From: Sphingomonadales bacterium UBA2683
GTDB taxonomy: Bacteria > Pseudomonadota > Alphaproteobacteria > Sphingomonadales > Sphingomonadaceae
Direction of reading: 5' to 3'
DNA: 64,000 nt
Assembly (NCBI GenBank): GCA_002354635.1
Contig: DELZ01000002.1
Coordinates: 248,001-312,000 of the forward strand
Under the pieces are notes generated by a model. The model had not been told where the DNA came from. It searched no databases and saw nothing but the letters and a program-made list of their open reading frames with translations. The position numbers and the translations under genes were made by a program. This document shows positions 28,829 through 37,753 of the stretch, one piece after another (the first letter of the stretch is position 1; every line of letters begins with the position of its first letter).

Positions 28829-31420
28829 ATGAATATCGTGCGTTCGATTTTACTTTATTTAGCTTGGTTTTTTGTCTGCATGATCCTCGTAGTGACTGTT
28901 TTGCAGTTCCTGCCCGACTGGATCGAAGCCTTATTCGCCCTTATTGCTCCAATTTTTGCCGTTCGTTGGCAAAATAAAAGGCGCAGAGAGAAATCTGCGT
29001 CCAATAGTGAGGTTTCCGAAAGTCGGTATAAACGAGTTGCGGCGCAACCCGATAATTTTCGTCCAGACGAGCCCTTTCAGGCTGGCGCTGGTACGGTTGA
29101 ACGAGGCGAAAGAACCTCGCCGCTGCCAGTGCCAACACGGGCACGAAGCCTACTATCAAGCCAACCAAATCAAGATAATCGGGCGCTTATTGCTGCGGGT
29201 CGCGCCGCACGAGCAGATCTCGCAATAGCGGCAGCCAAATATGCAAAACCTCAAAGCGAAGATCCTGCATCTTATGCAGAAGATGACATCATGCCGATTT
29301 CCGCAAATCAGAGCGCAGGTGACCTTATGAAAATTTCGAGTGCCATACGGTCCAAAGGCGGCTGGGTGCCATCCGGCGAGACAGTCGTTGTCGCTGGCAG
29401 GCACATATCTGGCATGGTCTATGTTGGTACACCTCCGAGCGTTGGCGAAAGCTATTACCGTCAGACATGCCGTGCATATATCGATCCTGCCTTATCAGTT
29501 GCGAGACTGCCCGCCGACCCTTATTCAGATGAGCTTGGGTATTGGCCCAGTTATTCAGATATTCCCGCCCGCTGCCGCGCTACCTACCTCGACTGGCTGG
29601 CCGATGGAGCAAGCAGTAAGTACATAAACATCGGATATGTGTTCCTTTATTTTTATGGGCTCGAGCGCAGGTTATTTGTCGACAAGCCGCAGCACCATGA
29701 GCAAGCACTCATCATCGCCGAGGCCGAGCGGTTGCTCGAACTTTACGCCGCAAACCACTCCATCCGCCGCTACCTTGGAGAATTTGTCGAGACGGCTTCA
29801 ATCGTGTTTGCACGCGAAGGACAAATCGAACCGATCTATGAATCGCGCAGTTGGGAACTACCTTTGCCGGTGCGTATAAAGATCGGTTCAATGGTTCGCG
29901 ATGGTGAAAGGGTCAGCGCAGAGTGGATATTGAGTTGGTATTTATGCAGCGGTTACGCCAACCTTCGTACTCCGGCACGGCGTTGCACGAAGGAATTTCG
30001 TGCCTTATTTTTAGTGCTTCACGAAAAGAAATATCCCGGCGGGCAGAAAGTCCGCAAGCCAAAGGGGCAATTACAATACCGCTATCGTGCTGCATCAAGC
30101 GAGTTTGATCTCGATCTTAAGCCGACAGTAGATGGTGATCCAGTATCCGATATCACTTCTCTGTCTGCGCCCGTGAACAGAGCACAACTAATTGCTGAAG
30201 AAGCCTCTGACGCATTGGACAAATACAGCCGGTTTCTAGGTCGCAACAGCGATAGAGGTGACTCAATCGAAGCGCATGCTCTGTTGCCGATTGAAATTAG
30301 AGATCAGTTCCCTTGCGCGGGAATGGATGCGCTGGAGAATTGGGCGAAGTCGATTATCAGCGCAGATGGTCTAGTTGCGGTGACCGAGTTGATTGAAAAA
30401 CTGGAAGGGTCCGCCCCCGACCGGATTGGCAAGCGCCAATTGACAGATGCTGCTGATGCTCTTGCAGGTTTGGCAATCGGCATGGCACCCGACCCACGCT
30501 TTGCTTTGCGTGCGCCAAAAGTCGACGAGGTTGTTGTGTTGTTCGATCTAGGCGAGCCAGTTCTTATGCTGGAAGACGTCTCAGGCGGTTATCAGCAGGC
30601 GTTGCTGGAAATGGCGCTCGGCTCATTTATTGCTCATGCAGACGGCGAGGTGGTCGAAGCAGAACATCTACGTCTAGTCGAGCTTGCAACGACCGCCCCG
30701 GTCGCAAATGACCAAGAACGACGGCGGCTGCACGCCAATCGATTTTGGTTCGAGGCAGTAAAGCCAGATATGAATATGCTGCGTAAGCGCCTCAAGTCGG
30801 CGAGCTCAGAAGATTCGTTAACATTACGCGCCGCAGCCATCGCAATGGCACATGCAGATATGGCAATCGTACCTGAAGAAGTGGCCGGAATAGAGAAGAT
30901 TTACACTGCGCTCGGACTCGACCGTTCACTGGTTTATACCGATTTACACGCACGCGATGTCACCGATGCGCCCGTAAGTGTCCGGAATGCGATTGCTGAA
31001 GCAGGCGGTGAATCCATACCCGAAGACACACTGTCAAATGCAGTTACGCTAGACATGTCCAAAATTGCGCAAATCCGGTCTAACACTGATCGCGTGTCAT
31101 CTGTTCTCGGAGAAATTTTCGGCGCGGATGTAGAAGGCAGTAGTCCGAAAGAAGTTCCGGTTTCAGACAGCAGTTTTGAGGGCCTCGACACCATTCACAG
31201 CGCGTTTGTCCAAGAGCTAATTGCAGAAGTGAGCTGGTCCGCAGACAAATTGGCGGGCATCGCAGCGGTCAATAAATTGCCGCTGGCAGGCATGATCGAA
31301 ACCGTGAATGAATGGAGCTTTGAAACGCATGGTGAAATGCTCATCGATGATTATGACGGTTACGAAATACTGCCTGAGATCGCGGAAGCGATCCGGCACA
31401 CTATGAATGGGGGAAATTAG
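28829..31420 (+). CDS. sngA: SngA, TerB-domain protein of a Shango defence system
   Basis: An 863-residue protein. An N-terminal membrane segment (residues about 5-45: LLYLAWFFVCMILVVTVLQF and LFALIAPIFAV) is followed by a low-complexity linker. A TerB-N domain (about 140-430) and a C-terminal TerB-like/TerB-C region follow, with ALGSFIAHADGEVVEAEHL near 595 repeating the TerB motif. In Shango the TerB protein acts with an ATPase and a helicase against phages. sngB starts one base after its stop. Without its partners the TerB domain alone would have suggested tellurite resistance. Confidence 0.8.
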   Translation: MNIVRSILLYLAWFFVCMILVVTVLQFLPDWIEALFALIAPIFAVRWQNKRRREKSASNSEVSESRYKRVAAQPDNFRPDEPFQAGAGTVERGERTSPLPVPTRARSLLSSQPNQDNRALIAAGRAARADLAIAAAKYAKPQSEDPASYAEDDIMPISANQSAGDLMKISSAIRSKGGWVPSGETVVVAGRHISGMVYVGTPPSVGESYYRQTCRAYIDPALSVARLPADPYSDELGYWPSYSDIPARCRATYLDWLADGASSKYINIGYVFLYFYGLERRLFVDKPQHHEQALIIAEAERLLELYAANHSIRRYLGEFVETASIVFAREGQIEPIYESRSWELPLPVRIKIGSMVRDGERVSAEWILSWYLCSGYANLRTPARRCTKEFRALFLVLHEKKYPGGQKVRKPKGQLQYRYRAASSEFDLDLKPTVDGDPVSDITSLSAPVNRAQLIAEEASDALDKYSRFLGRNSDRGDSIEAHALLPIEIRDQFPCAGMDALENWAKSIISADGLVAVTELIEKLEGSAPDRIGKRQLTDAADALAGLAIGMAPDPRFALRAPKVDEVVVLFDLGEPVLMLEDVSGGYQQALLEMALGSFIAHADGEVVEAEHLRLVELATTAPVANDQERRRLHANRFWFEAVKPDMNMLRKRLKSASSEDSLTLRAAAIAMAHADMAIVPEEVAGIEKIYTALGLDRSLVYTDLHARDVTDAPVSVRNAIAEAGGESIPEDTLSNAVTLDMSKIAQIRSNTDRVSSVLGEIFGADVEGSSPKEVPVSDSSFEGLDTIHSAFVQELIAEVSWSADKLAGIAAVNKLPLAGMIETVNEWSFETHGEMLIDDYDGYEILPEIAEAIRHTMNGGN

Positions 31421-31421
31421 A

Positions 31422-32741
31422 ATGGCTCAGCTGCGTGCGCGAGAGCGCGATGCGATAATCCAGGCTTTGAGAGCCGGCGTGGTTCCAAAGCTTGGCTTGG
31501 AACACGTTCAAGTAGGCCGCGCGCGTGAGATAGAGGAACTGGTCAAGGATATAGAACGCATTGCCGATGGCGGAGCGGCCATCCGCTTCGTGATAGGTGA
31601 ATATGGGTCGGGCAAAACTTTCTTCATGAATCTTGCTAGGCTGGTAGCGCTAGAGAAGGGGCTGGTGACAATGTTTGCCGATCTCGCCCCCGACAGACGC
31701 TTGCACGCGTCCGGCGGCCAAGCGCGCGGGCTTTACGCAGAGTTAGCGCGCAATCTTTCCACTCGAACGCGGCCTGATGGTGGAGGTTTACCAAACATTG
31801 TTGAGCGGTTTGTTTCGAAGGCTCAGCAAGACGCCACCACTCGCGATTGCAGCGCTGGCGAAGTGATCGCGGAGCGGCTCGCTCATCTGGAGGAGCTGAC
31901 CGGCGGTTATGATTTTGCGCAAGTCGTCCGGCGTTACTGGGAAGGCTTTGATACGGGTGACGATCAGTTAAAGTCGGCGGCGCTGCGCTGGTTACGCGGA
32001 GAATTCAGCACCAAAACCGACGCACGCAAAGCCCTAGGCGTTCGCACAATTGTCGATGATGCCAGCGTTTACGATCATCTCAAACTTATGGCTGAATTTG
32101 CGGTTGCAGCTGGATATAAAGGGCTGCTGGTTGGCCTCGATGAAATGGTCAATTTGTTCAAATTATCGTCCTCGCAAGCGCGTAAATCCAATTACGAACA
32201 GATCCTGCGAATACTCAATGACGTTCTGCAGGGCAGTGCTTCACATCTTGGTTTCCTAAAGGGAGGAACCCCCGAATTTCTGATGGATACTCGCCGCGGC
32301 CTATATAGCTATGAAGCGCTGCAATCCCGATTGGCTGAAAACACTTTCGTTCAGGATGGACTAGTTGACCTATCGGGACCAATTATTCGCCTCGCTAATC
32401 TTACGCCCGAAGATATGTATGTCCTGTTGCAGAACATTCGCGCCATCATGCAGGATGAAAAAACCGCAATTCCCGATGAAGCACTGACCTCCTTTATGGC
32501 GCATTGTTCCAAGCGAATAGGCGAGTCCTATTTCCGCACACCTCGAAACACTGTGACCGCGTTTGTAAACATGCTTGCTGTCCTTGCGCAAAACCCCGGT
32601 ACGCAGTGGTCCGATCTGATCGAGCAGATCGATATCGCGGACGATCATGGCGACGATATGAGTGATATAGACGAAGCAGTTGCCGCCGATCCTAACGCGG
32701 ATAGCGAGACCGATGACGGACTTTCCAGTTTTACTCTGTGA
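31422..32741 (+). CDS. sngB: SngB, P-loop ATPase of a Shango defence system (BrxC/BrxD-like)
   Basis: A 439-residue P-loop ATPase (DUF2791 type, as in BREX BrxC/BrxD-like proteins). Walker A is in IGEYGSGKTFFMNLARL (about 58-74) and Walker B in GLLVGLDEMVNLF (about 237-249). The ATG at 31422 follows GGGGGAAATTAGA. The 5-residue longer frame from 31407 overlaps sngA. The stop overlaps the sngC GTG start by 4 bases (GTGA), so the three genes are one coupled operon. It probably powers or loads the helicase; that is inference from BrxD-type proteins. Confidence 0.82.
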   Translation: MAQLRARERDAIIQALRAGVVPKLGLEHVQVGRAREIEELVKDIERIADGGAAIRFVIGEYGSGKTFFMNLARLVALEKGLVTMFADLAPDRRLHASGGQARGLYAELARNLSTRTRPDGGGLPNIVERFVSKAQQDATTRDCSAGEVIAERLAHLEELTGGYDFAQVVRRYWEGFDTGDDQLKSAALRWLRGEFSTKTDARKALGVRTIVDDASVYDHLKLMAEFAVAAGYKGLLVGLDEMVNLFKLSSSQARKSNYEQILRILNDVLQGSASHLGFLKGGTPEFLMDTRRGLYSYEALQSRLAENTFVQDGLVDLSGPIIRLANLTPEDMYVLLQNIRAIMQDEKTAIPDEALTSFMAHCSKRIGESYFRTPRNTVTAFVNMLAVLAQNPGTQWSDLIEQIDIADDHGDDMSDIDEAVAADPNADSETDDGLSSFTL

Positions 32742-34921
32742 CTGAGGCTTTCGACCTTCTTGCCCGGCCAATTCAAAAATGGATTCGAGGACAGGGTTGG
32801 TCGCAACTTCGCGACATTCAAGTTCGCGCGATCCGTGCGGTTGCCGGAGATAACCACGATATTATTATCGCCGCGAGCACTGCCGGTGGTAAAACAGAGG
32901 CCGCCTTCTTTCCTCTGATCTCTCAAGTCCTTGGAGATGAGGAACCGCAATCCGGATTCGATATCCTGTATATCGGCCCGCTAAAGGCGCTGATTTCCGA
33001 TCAAGCTCGTCGGCTATCGGACATATGCGAAGAGATTGGATTACCAGTAGTCCCTTGGCACGGAGACATTTCCTCCTCGGTCAAAACAAAGGCACGCAAG
33101 AATCCTGCGGGCATTGTTCTGATCACCCCAGAATCTCTTGAAGCATTGTTTGTCAGAAGGGGCGCAGAGATACCCCGGCTGTTTTCCAAAACGAAAGCCA
33201 TTGTTATTGACGAGCTGCATACAATGCTCGGGACAGAACGCGGTATGCAATTGCAATCGTTGATGACACGAATCGAACTTTCTACAGGCCGCCATATTCG
33301 CCGGATAGGTCTATCAGCGACACTAGGGGACATGGAGCTTGCAAAGGCCGCCCTTCGCCCGGATGCGGCGTCTCAAGTACATCTGATTGAGGCTAAAGGT
33401 GGTGAAGCGGAACTGCGATTACAGCTGCGTGGATATTTAGAGGGCGACACTGACGAAGCTGCTCCTCCTCCCACAAATGCAATCACAGAACATTTGTTCA
33501 AGCATCTTCGTGGCAGCGATAATTTGATCTTCGCTGGCTCGCGGCAACGCGTGGAAATTTATGCCGATCGCTTGCGGCGCAAGTGCGAGAGCGAACGGCT
33601 CCCCCAAGAGTTTTTCGCGCATCATGCCAATATTGCAAAAGAGCAGCGTCAGTTCATTGAAAAGCGATTGAAAGACGGCCAACTGCCGACCAGCGCGATT
33701 TGCACCTCGACGCTCGAACTTGGCATCGACATAGGCGATGTCGCTTCTGTGGCGCAAATTGGCGCTCCCTTCAGCGTAGCCTCGTTACGTCAAAGACTGG
33801 GGCGTTCAGGTCGCAGGCAGGGGCAACCCGCAGTTTTGCGGCAATATGCAATCGAAAGCATGCTCGATTCCAAAGCTCATATAGCCGACCGCCTTAGGCT
33901 CGGTACGATGAGAGCAATTGCGATGATCGATTTGCTTCTGGAGAACTGGTGTGAACCACCGCGTCTTGGAGCCTTGCATCTTTCTACTCTCGTTCATCAG
34001 ATACTTTCTGTCATTGCATCATCGGGCGGCGCACGGGCGAATACACTGCACTCGGTGTTGTGCGTAAAAGGCCCCTTCCGTTCAGTTGACCCTCCACTTT
34101 TCGGCGAAGTTTTGCGCGCAATGGGAAGTGAGGAAAATGCACTGATAGAGCAATCGTCAAATGGCTTGCTGCTGCTCGGAGAAAAAGGCGAGAAGCTTGT
34201 CGAACATTACAGCTTTTTCGCGGTGTTTCAGACCAGCGAAGAGTATCGCTTGATCGCCGATGGCAAAGAGCTTGGTACGGTTCCAGTTGATAGCCTTCTT
34301 GCACTAGGCATGATGATTATATTCTCTGGTCGCCGATGGAGCGTCCTTGAAGTGCGCGATACCGAACGGGTGATTATCGTAACTGCCTCGGCTGGTGGAG
34401 TGCCTCCCATCTTTGGCGGCGATCCGGGTATGATCCATGACAAAGTTGTCGAGCGCATGTTTGACCTTCTCGAAGGCAAGGCAGTCCCGGTCTATCTTGA
34501 CGAAGCAGCGAGGCAGTTGCTTGCGGAAGCTAGACTTAACTATATGCAGCTTGCCTTCGAAAAAAGGGGGTTATCTCGTCAGGGTGAAAACACCCATCTA
34601 GTATTCACACGGCGCGGGACCATTGCCACTAACAGTCTTGCTCTCGCTTTGCGCGGCGGTGGGTTCAAGGTTGAGGTTCACGACGGCTTGCTGGAAGTGT
34701 CAGGGGCCGAAGCGGATGAGAGTCTAAATGATTATTTCCAAACCTTGGCTAATGGGGCTTCTCCCAATTTATTCGTCGCGGATACGAATTTGCGATTTGA
34801 GAAATTCGATCATTTCCTAACTGACGCACTCTTGCAGAGAAACATACTAACTTCGCGGCTCGATAGTGATTGTCTGGCTGATATGGCAAAAACTATCCTG
34901 GATTCCTTTAGCCCAAGCTGA
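32738..34921 (+). CDS. sngC: SngC, Lhr-like DEAD/DEAH helicase of a Shango defence system
   Basis: A 727-residue SF2 helicase. Motif Q/I: RDIQVRAIRAVAG and AASTAGGKTEAAFFP (about 47-61). Motif II is VIDELHTMLG (DELH, about 156-165). Motif III is LSATLGDMEL and motif VI RQRLGRSGRRQGQP (about 353-366). The C-terminal half has the winged-helix/auxiliary region of Lhr-type helicases. GTG start overlapping sngB. Last gene of the Shango operon, followed by 211 bases before the Fic gene. Confidence 0.88.
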   Translation: MTEAFDLLARPIQKWIRGQGWSQLRDIQVRAIRAVAGDNHDIIIAASTAGGKTEAAFFPLISQVLGDEEPQSGFDILYIGPLKALISDQARRLSDICEEIGLPVVPWHGDISSSVKTKARKNPAGIVLITPESLEALFVRRGAEIPRLFSKTKAIVIDELHTMLGTERGMQLQSLMTRIELSTGRHIRRIGLSATLGDMELAKAALRPDAASQVHLIEAKGGEAELRLQLRGYLEGDTDEAAPPPTNAITEHLFKHLRGSDNLIFAGSRQRVEIYADRLRRKCESERLPQEFFAHHANIAKEQRQFIEKRLKDGQLPTSAICTSTLELGIDIGDVASVAQIGAPFSVASLRQRLGRSGRRQGQPAVLRQYAIESMLDSKAHIADRLRLGTMRAIAMIDLLLENWCEPPRLGALHLSTLVHQILSVIASSGGARANTLHSVLCVKGPFRSVDPPLFGEVLRAMGSEENALIEQSSNGLLLLGEKGEKLVEHYSFFAVFQTSEEYRLIADGKELGTVPVDSLLALGMMIIFSGRRWSVLEVRDTERVIIVTASAGGVPPIFGGDPGMIHDKVVERMFDLLEGKAVPVYLDEAARQLLAEARLNYMQLAFEKRGLSRQGENTHLVFTRRGTIATNSLALALRGGGFKVEVHDGLLEVSGAEADESLNDYFQTLANGASPNLFVADTNLRFEKFDHFLTDALLQRNILTSRLDSDCLADMAKTILDSFSPS

Positions 34922-34972
34922 ATTGTGAAGCATATGCGATTGCTTGTGTCTGTTGCTTACCCTTATGTGTGA

Positions 34973-35107
34973 TTAAACCTCAAAAATACCGATTTTACGC
35001 CCGTTAAACCTCGAAAATTCGCTTATTTGCATTCTTACATTGCCATTTTCTTTGACGTTAAAACCCGTTTTTTTCTTTATTTGCTAGATTAATACCCGAA
35101 AATTCGG
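34973..35107 (+). promoter_or_regulatory. repeated operator-like elements and promoter upstream of the Fic gene
   Basis: Related copies: TTAAACCTCAAAAAT (34973), TTAAACCTCGAAAATTCG (35004), TTAAAACCCGTTTT (35058) and TTAATACCCGAAAATTCGG (35089). The second and last contain inverted CGAA-AA-TTCG / CCGAA-AA-TTCGG cores. TTGACG (35052) with CTTTAT about 17 bases on is a candidate promoter. The array suggests binding by a dedicated regulator, perhaps the Fic protein's own winged helix. Confidence 0.5.
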
Positions 35108-35132
35108 ATATGGGGCTTTTGAGGAGGCGCTA

Positions 35133-36599
35133 ATGCCCGAATTTTCCATTGCTGCGTTGCCGGAGGTCTTTGTCTCTGACAAATCGATTTACAAGTCGGT
35201 CTATGCCGCCGTTGATCGCGGGCAGCTTCGCAAGCTCGGATCACGCCTCTATACGCGCAATCTCCAGGATGATCCCGAGCGGCTTGTCCGGCGTAACTGG
35301 TATGGCCTTATCGCGTCCTATTATCCCGATGCGCTAATCGCTGACCGAACGGCGCTGGAAAACAAGCCCGCCGAAGACGGGTCTGTCTTTCTGATTTCTT
35401 CGAAGAAGCGCGAGACCAAGCTGCCCGGTCTGACATTCCGGCCCCGTCTTGGGCCCGGGCCGATTGACAGCGACCGGCCATTTAGCGGTGTGCGACTCGC
35501 CTCGACGCCGCGCGCCTATCTTGAAAATTTGCGGGAATCGCGCGCGCGCGGCGGCCGGCTTCCGCGCACGATGCCGCGTGATGAAATTGAGCAGCGCCTC
35601 GACGCGATGATCCGCAGGCAAGGGGAGGTTGCAGTGAACCGCCTGCGCGACGATGCCAGAGCGATTGCACCGCAATTGGGCTATGAAGCCGAAGCTGCTG
35701 ACCTCAGTGAATTGATTGGTAGCTTACTCGGCACCCGGGAGGGTGATCTTGTAAGCGCAACCGGCAAGGCGCGCCATGCCGGTCAGCCGTTCGATCCTGA
35801 CCGCATCGCCTTATTTGAAACGCTCTTTAATATGCTGCGCGATACGCTTGTGGAGCGTTTACCTGTGCCCGCGCGCAGCGGCGAAGCCAATGCAACGCTT
35901 GCTTTTTTTGAAGCCTATTTTTCCAATTTCATCGAGGGCACGGAGTTTACCGTCGAGGAAGCCGCCGAAATCGTCTTTGACGGGGTCATTCCGCAAGAGC
36001 GGCCCGCCGACGCGCATGATGTTCTGGGAACTTTCCGGATTGTGTCCGATCTGGCGCATTTGAAGGTTCTGCCTACCGATTTTGGCGGCTTTATGGAATT
36101 GCTCCGCCGACGCCACGCAACGGTGATGGAGGCGCGAGAGGACAAGGCACCCGGCGTGTTCAAAGAACGAGAGAACCGTGCCGGTAACACGGTCTTTGTC
36201 GCGCCCGAATTGGTTGAAGGCACGCTGGAGCGCGGTTTTGATTTCCTGCAAGCGTTGGACGATCCATTCCAGCGGGCGGTCTATATGATGGTGCTGGTTA
36301 GCGAGGTGCATCCCTTTGCCGATGGCAATGGCCGGATTGCGCGGATCATGATGAATGCCGAACTGGTCGCGAGCGATCAGGAACGTATCATTATTCCTAC
36401 TGCCTATCGCACCGATTACCTGGGCGCGCTCAAGGCATTTTCGCAAAACGGCCGGACCGATCCCTTGATCCGGATGCTGGAGGTTGCACAGTCTTATACC
36501 CACCGGATCGACTGGAGCACGATGGATAGCGCGCGGGCTGATCTGGCGGCAACAAACGCCTTTGACGATGGTTCAGACGCTAAGCTAAAATTGCTATAG
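35133..36599 (+). CDS. Fic family AMP-transferase with N-terminal winged-helix region
   Basis: A 488-residue protein. The N-terminal ~90 residues (VSDKSIYKSVYAAVDRGQLR) resemble the winged-helix domains of AbiEi-type antitoxins/regulators. The Fic domain carries the catalytic motif HPFADGNGRIAR (His393-Arg404) and, before it, SNFIEG (264-269), the inhibitory-helix S/T-x3-E-G/N motif. This is therefore a self-inhibited (class II) Fic with its antitoxin helix inside. It transfers AMP to target proteins. ATG after GAGGAGGCGCTA. Direct repeats upstream suggest autoregulation. Located in the defence island right after Shango. Confidence 0.85.
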   Translation: MPEFSIAALPEVFVSDKSIYKSVYAAVDRGQLRKLGSRLYTRNLQDDPERLVRRNWYGLIASYYPDALIADRTALENKPAEDGSVFLISSKKRETKLPGLTFRPRLGPGPIDSDRPFSGVRLASTPRAYLENLRESRARGGRLPRTMPRDEIEQRLDAMIRRQGEVAVNRLRDDARAIAPQLGYEAEAADLSELIGSLLGTREGDLVSATGKARHAGQPFDPDRIALFETLFNMLRDTLVERLPVPARSGEANATLAFFEAYFSNFIEGTEFTVEEAAEIVFDGVIPQERPADAHDVLGTFRIVSDLAHLKVLPTDFGGFMELLRRRHATVMEAREDKAPGVFKERENRAGNTVFVAPELVEGTLERGFDFLQALDDPFQRAVYMMVLVSEVHPFADGNGRIARIMMNAELVASDQERIIIPTAYRTDYLGALKAFSQNGRTDPLIRMLEVAQSYTHRIDWSTMDSARADLAATNAFDDGSDAKLKLL

Positions 36600-36721
36600 G
36601 TTATTGGCTGAATTCATTGATTTGGGTTGGGTTAGCACCGGCGGGCAGACCCGGACCGCGTTCTATCCACCTACACGGGCCACCCCACTAGGATGCCTTT
36701 GCCGTCTCGAACTGTCTGCGT

Positions 36722-36770
36722 TGATATAAAACCTCCAACCTCCGAGTCTGAACTGTGAGGTTTTATATCA
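36722..36770. repeat. perfect 14-base inverted repeat
   Basis: TGATATAAAACCTC (36722-36735) and GAGGTTTTATATCA (36757-36770), 21-base spacer. AT-rich arms of this length suggest a regulator or recombination site rather than a terminator. Confidence 0.6.
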
Positions 36771-36867
36771 TGTAAATTGGCGTCGTTAGCGCTCGCACTG
36801 ACCAGGATCATTCGCTCAATAGAGACATCAGCAATACAGCAGAAAACAGCAGTAGAGATCATTTCAT

Positions 36868-36895
36868 GTCCGAAATATGTAGCATGATTTCGGAC
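36868..36895. repeat. perfect 9-base inverted repeat
   Basis: GTCCGAAAT (36868-36876) and ATTTCGGAC (36887-36895), 10-base spacer. Close to the repeat at 36722. Confidence 0.55.
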
Positions 36896-36983
36896 AATTT
36901 GCGCGCAACTGGCAATATCAAAACGAGCGTGCCGTTCGGGAATCGGGGCGTCATTTCCTAGCTGCTGCACCGATACGCGAACA

Positions 36984-37016
36984 GTTATGGATATTTTTGG
37001 GTATTGTTATGGATAT
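36984..37016 (+). repeat. direct repeat GTTATGGATAT, two copies
   Basis: Copies at 36984 and 37006, start-to-start 22 bases, about two helical turns, as for paired binding sites or iterons. The function is not known. Confidence 0.5.
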
Positions 37017-37753
37017 GTCCATCAATAAGGTGGGCTGTGGTGTCCCGCGTTATGTAATGACAAATCCTGTATGGCAAGATGTTTGACGCAATTTCTTTCG
37101 GCTATTTGCGTGCAGATATCGACGGTTATTGAACACTTATAGATATTCGATTTCGTCAGATTTGAGTATATACAGGTGTTCGGTAATGAGTGTGAATTGC
37201 AGTTGTCATGCTGACAATGGGCGCTGCCTGACGGCGGCCCGCTCTATTCGCTGCGCGAACCAAGCCTGTAGTCTTGGCCTGTCGGTGACGATCGGGAGCG
37301 TTTGGATAATGAGCGGGATTTTTTGAAGGACGCACTCTTTCCCGCTGCGCTCCTTGAGGGTGCGGCTTTTTGTTCTGACCCGCTGGCACTCTTGCCTCTC
37401 TCCTTGCCCGGCGGGCGCTGGCGCACTTTCGCGCGCGCATACCACCGCGCGGCGTCGCGCCGTGCAAGGGTGTCGTTCTTGTTGGGCCGCTTCGCGGATG
37501 GGATAATCGCGATGATGTGCGATTGATATGGACGGCGCGGACGCGCCGGCGTTGTTTTCCGGCTCCGACGAGTCGGGGTGGGCGGCGCTCCCGGCTAGGC
37601 CCGCCGCGCTCAGGCGCAACCCGGCCTTTCAGGACCGGGTATTCCTCTTTGTTCCATCCCTTCGGGTGCGCCTGACCGCTTGATGCGGGCCTTTCTGGTC
37701 GCTCTTGCCGCCCACCCCGCCTCTCCGGGGCCGGTTGCGGCAGTTTTGGGGCG

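Larger units (their letters stand above)
36600..37753. other. 1.15 kb repeat-rich stretch without a convincing gene
   Basis: It separates the defence island from the mobilization backbone. Open frames on both strands (for example one minus-strand Arg-rich frame at 37156-37992) lack domains and look like composition artefacts. The left part holds two inverted repeats and a 22-base-spaced direct repeat. The right part (37.3-37.75 kb) is very GC-rich and may hold the ardC promoter and a leader. A small RNA or a replication-related region is possible but not shown. Confidence 0.5.

Noticed and set aside
28829..34921. tellurite-resistance locus (because of TerB domains)
   Set aside because: No TerC/TerD/TerZ genes; the TerB protein is coupled to an ATPase and an Lhr-like helicase, which fits Shango.
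36671..36970. 99-codon minus-strand open frame
   Set aside because: Spans inverted repeats, no recognisable domain or ribosome site.
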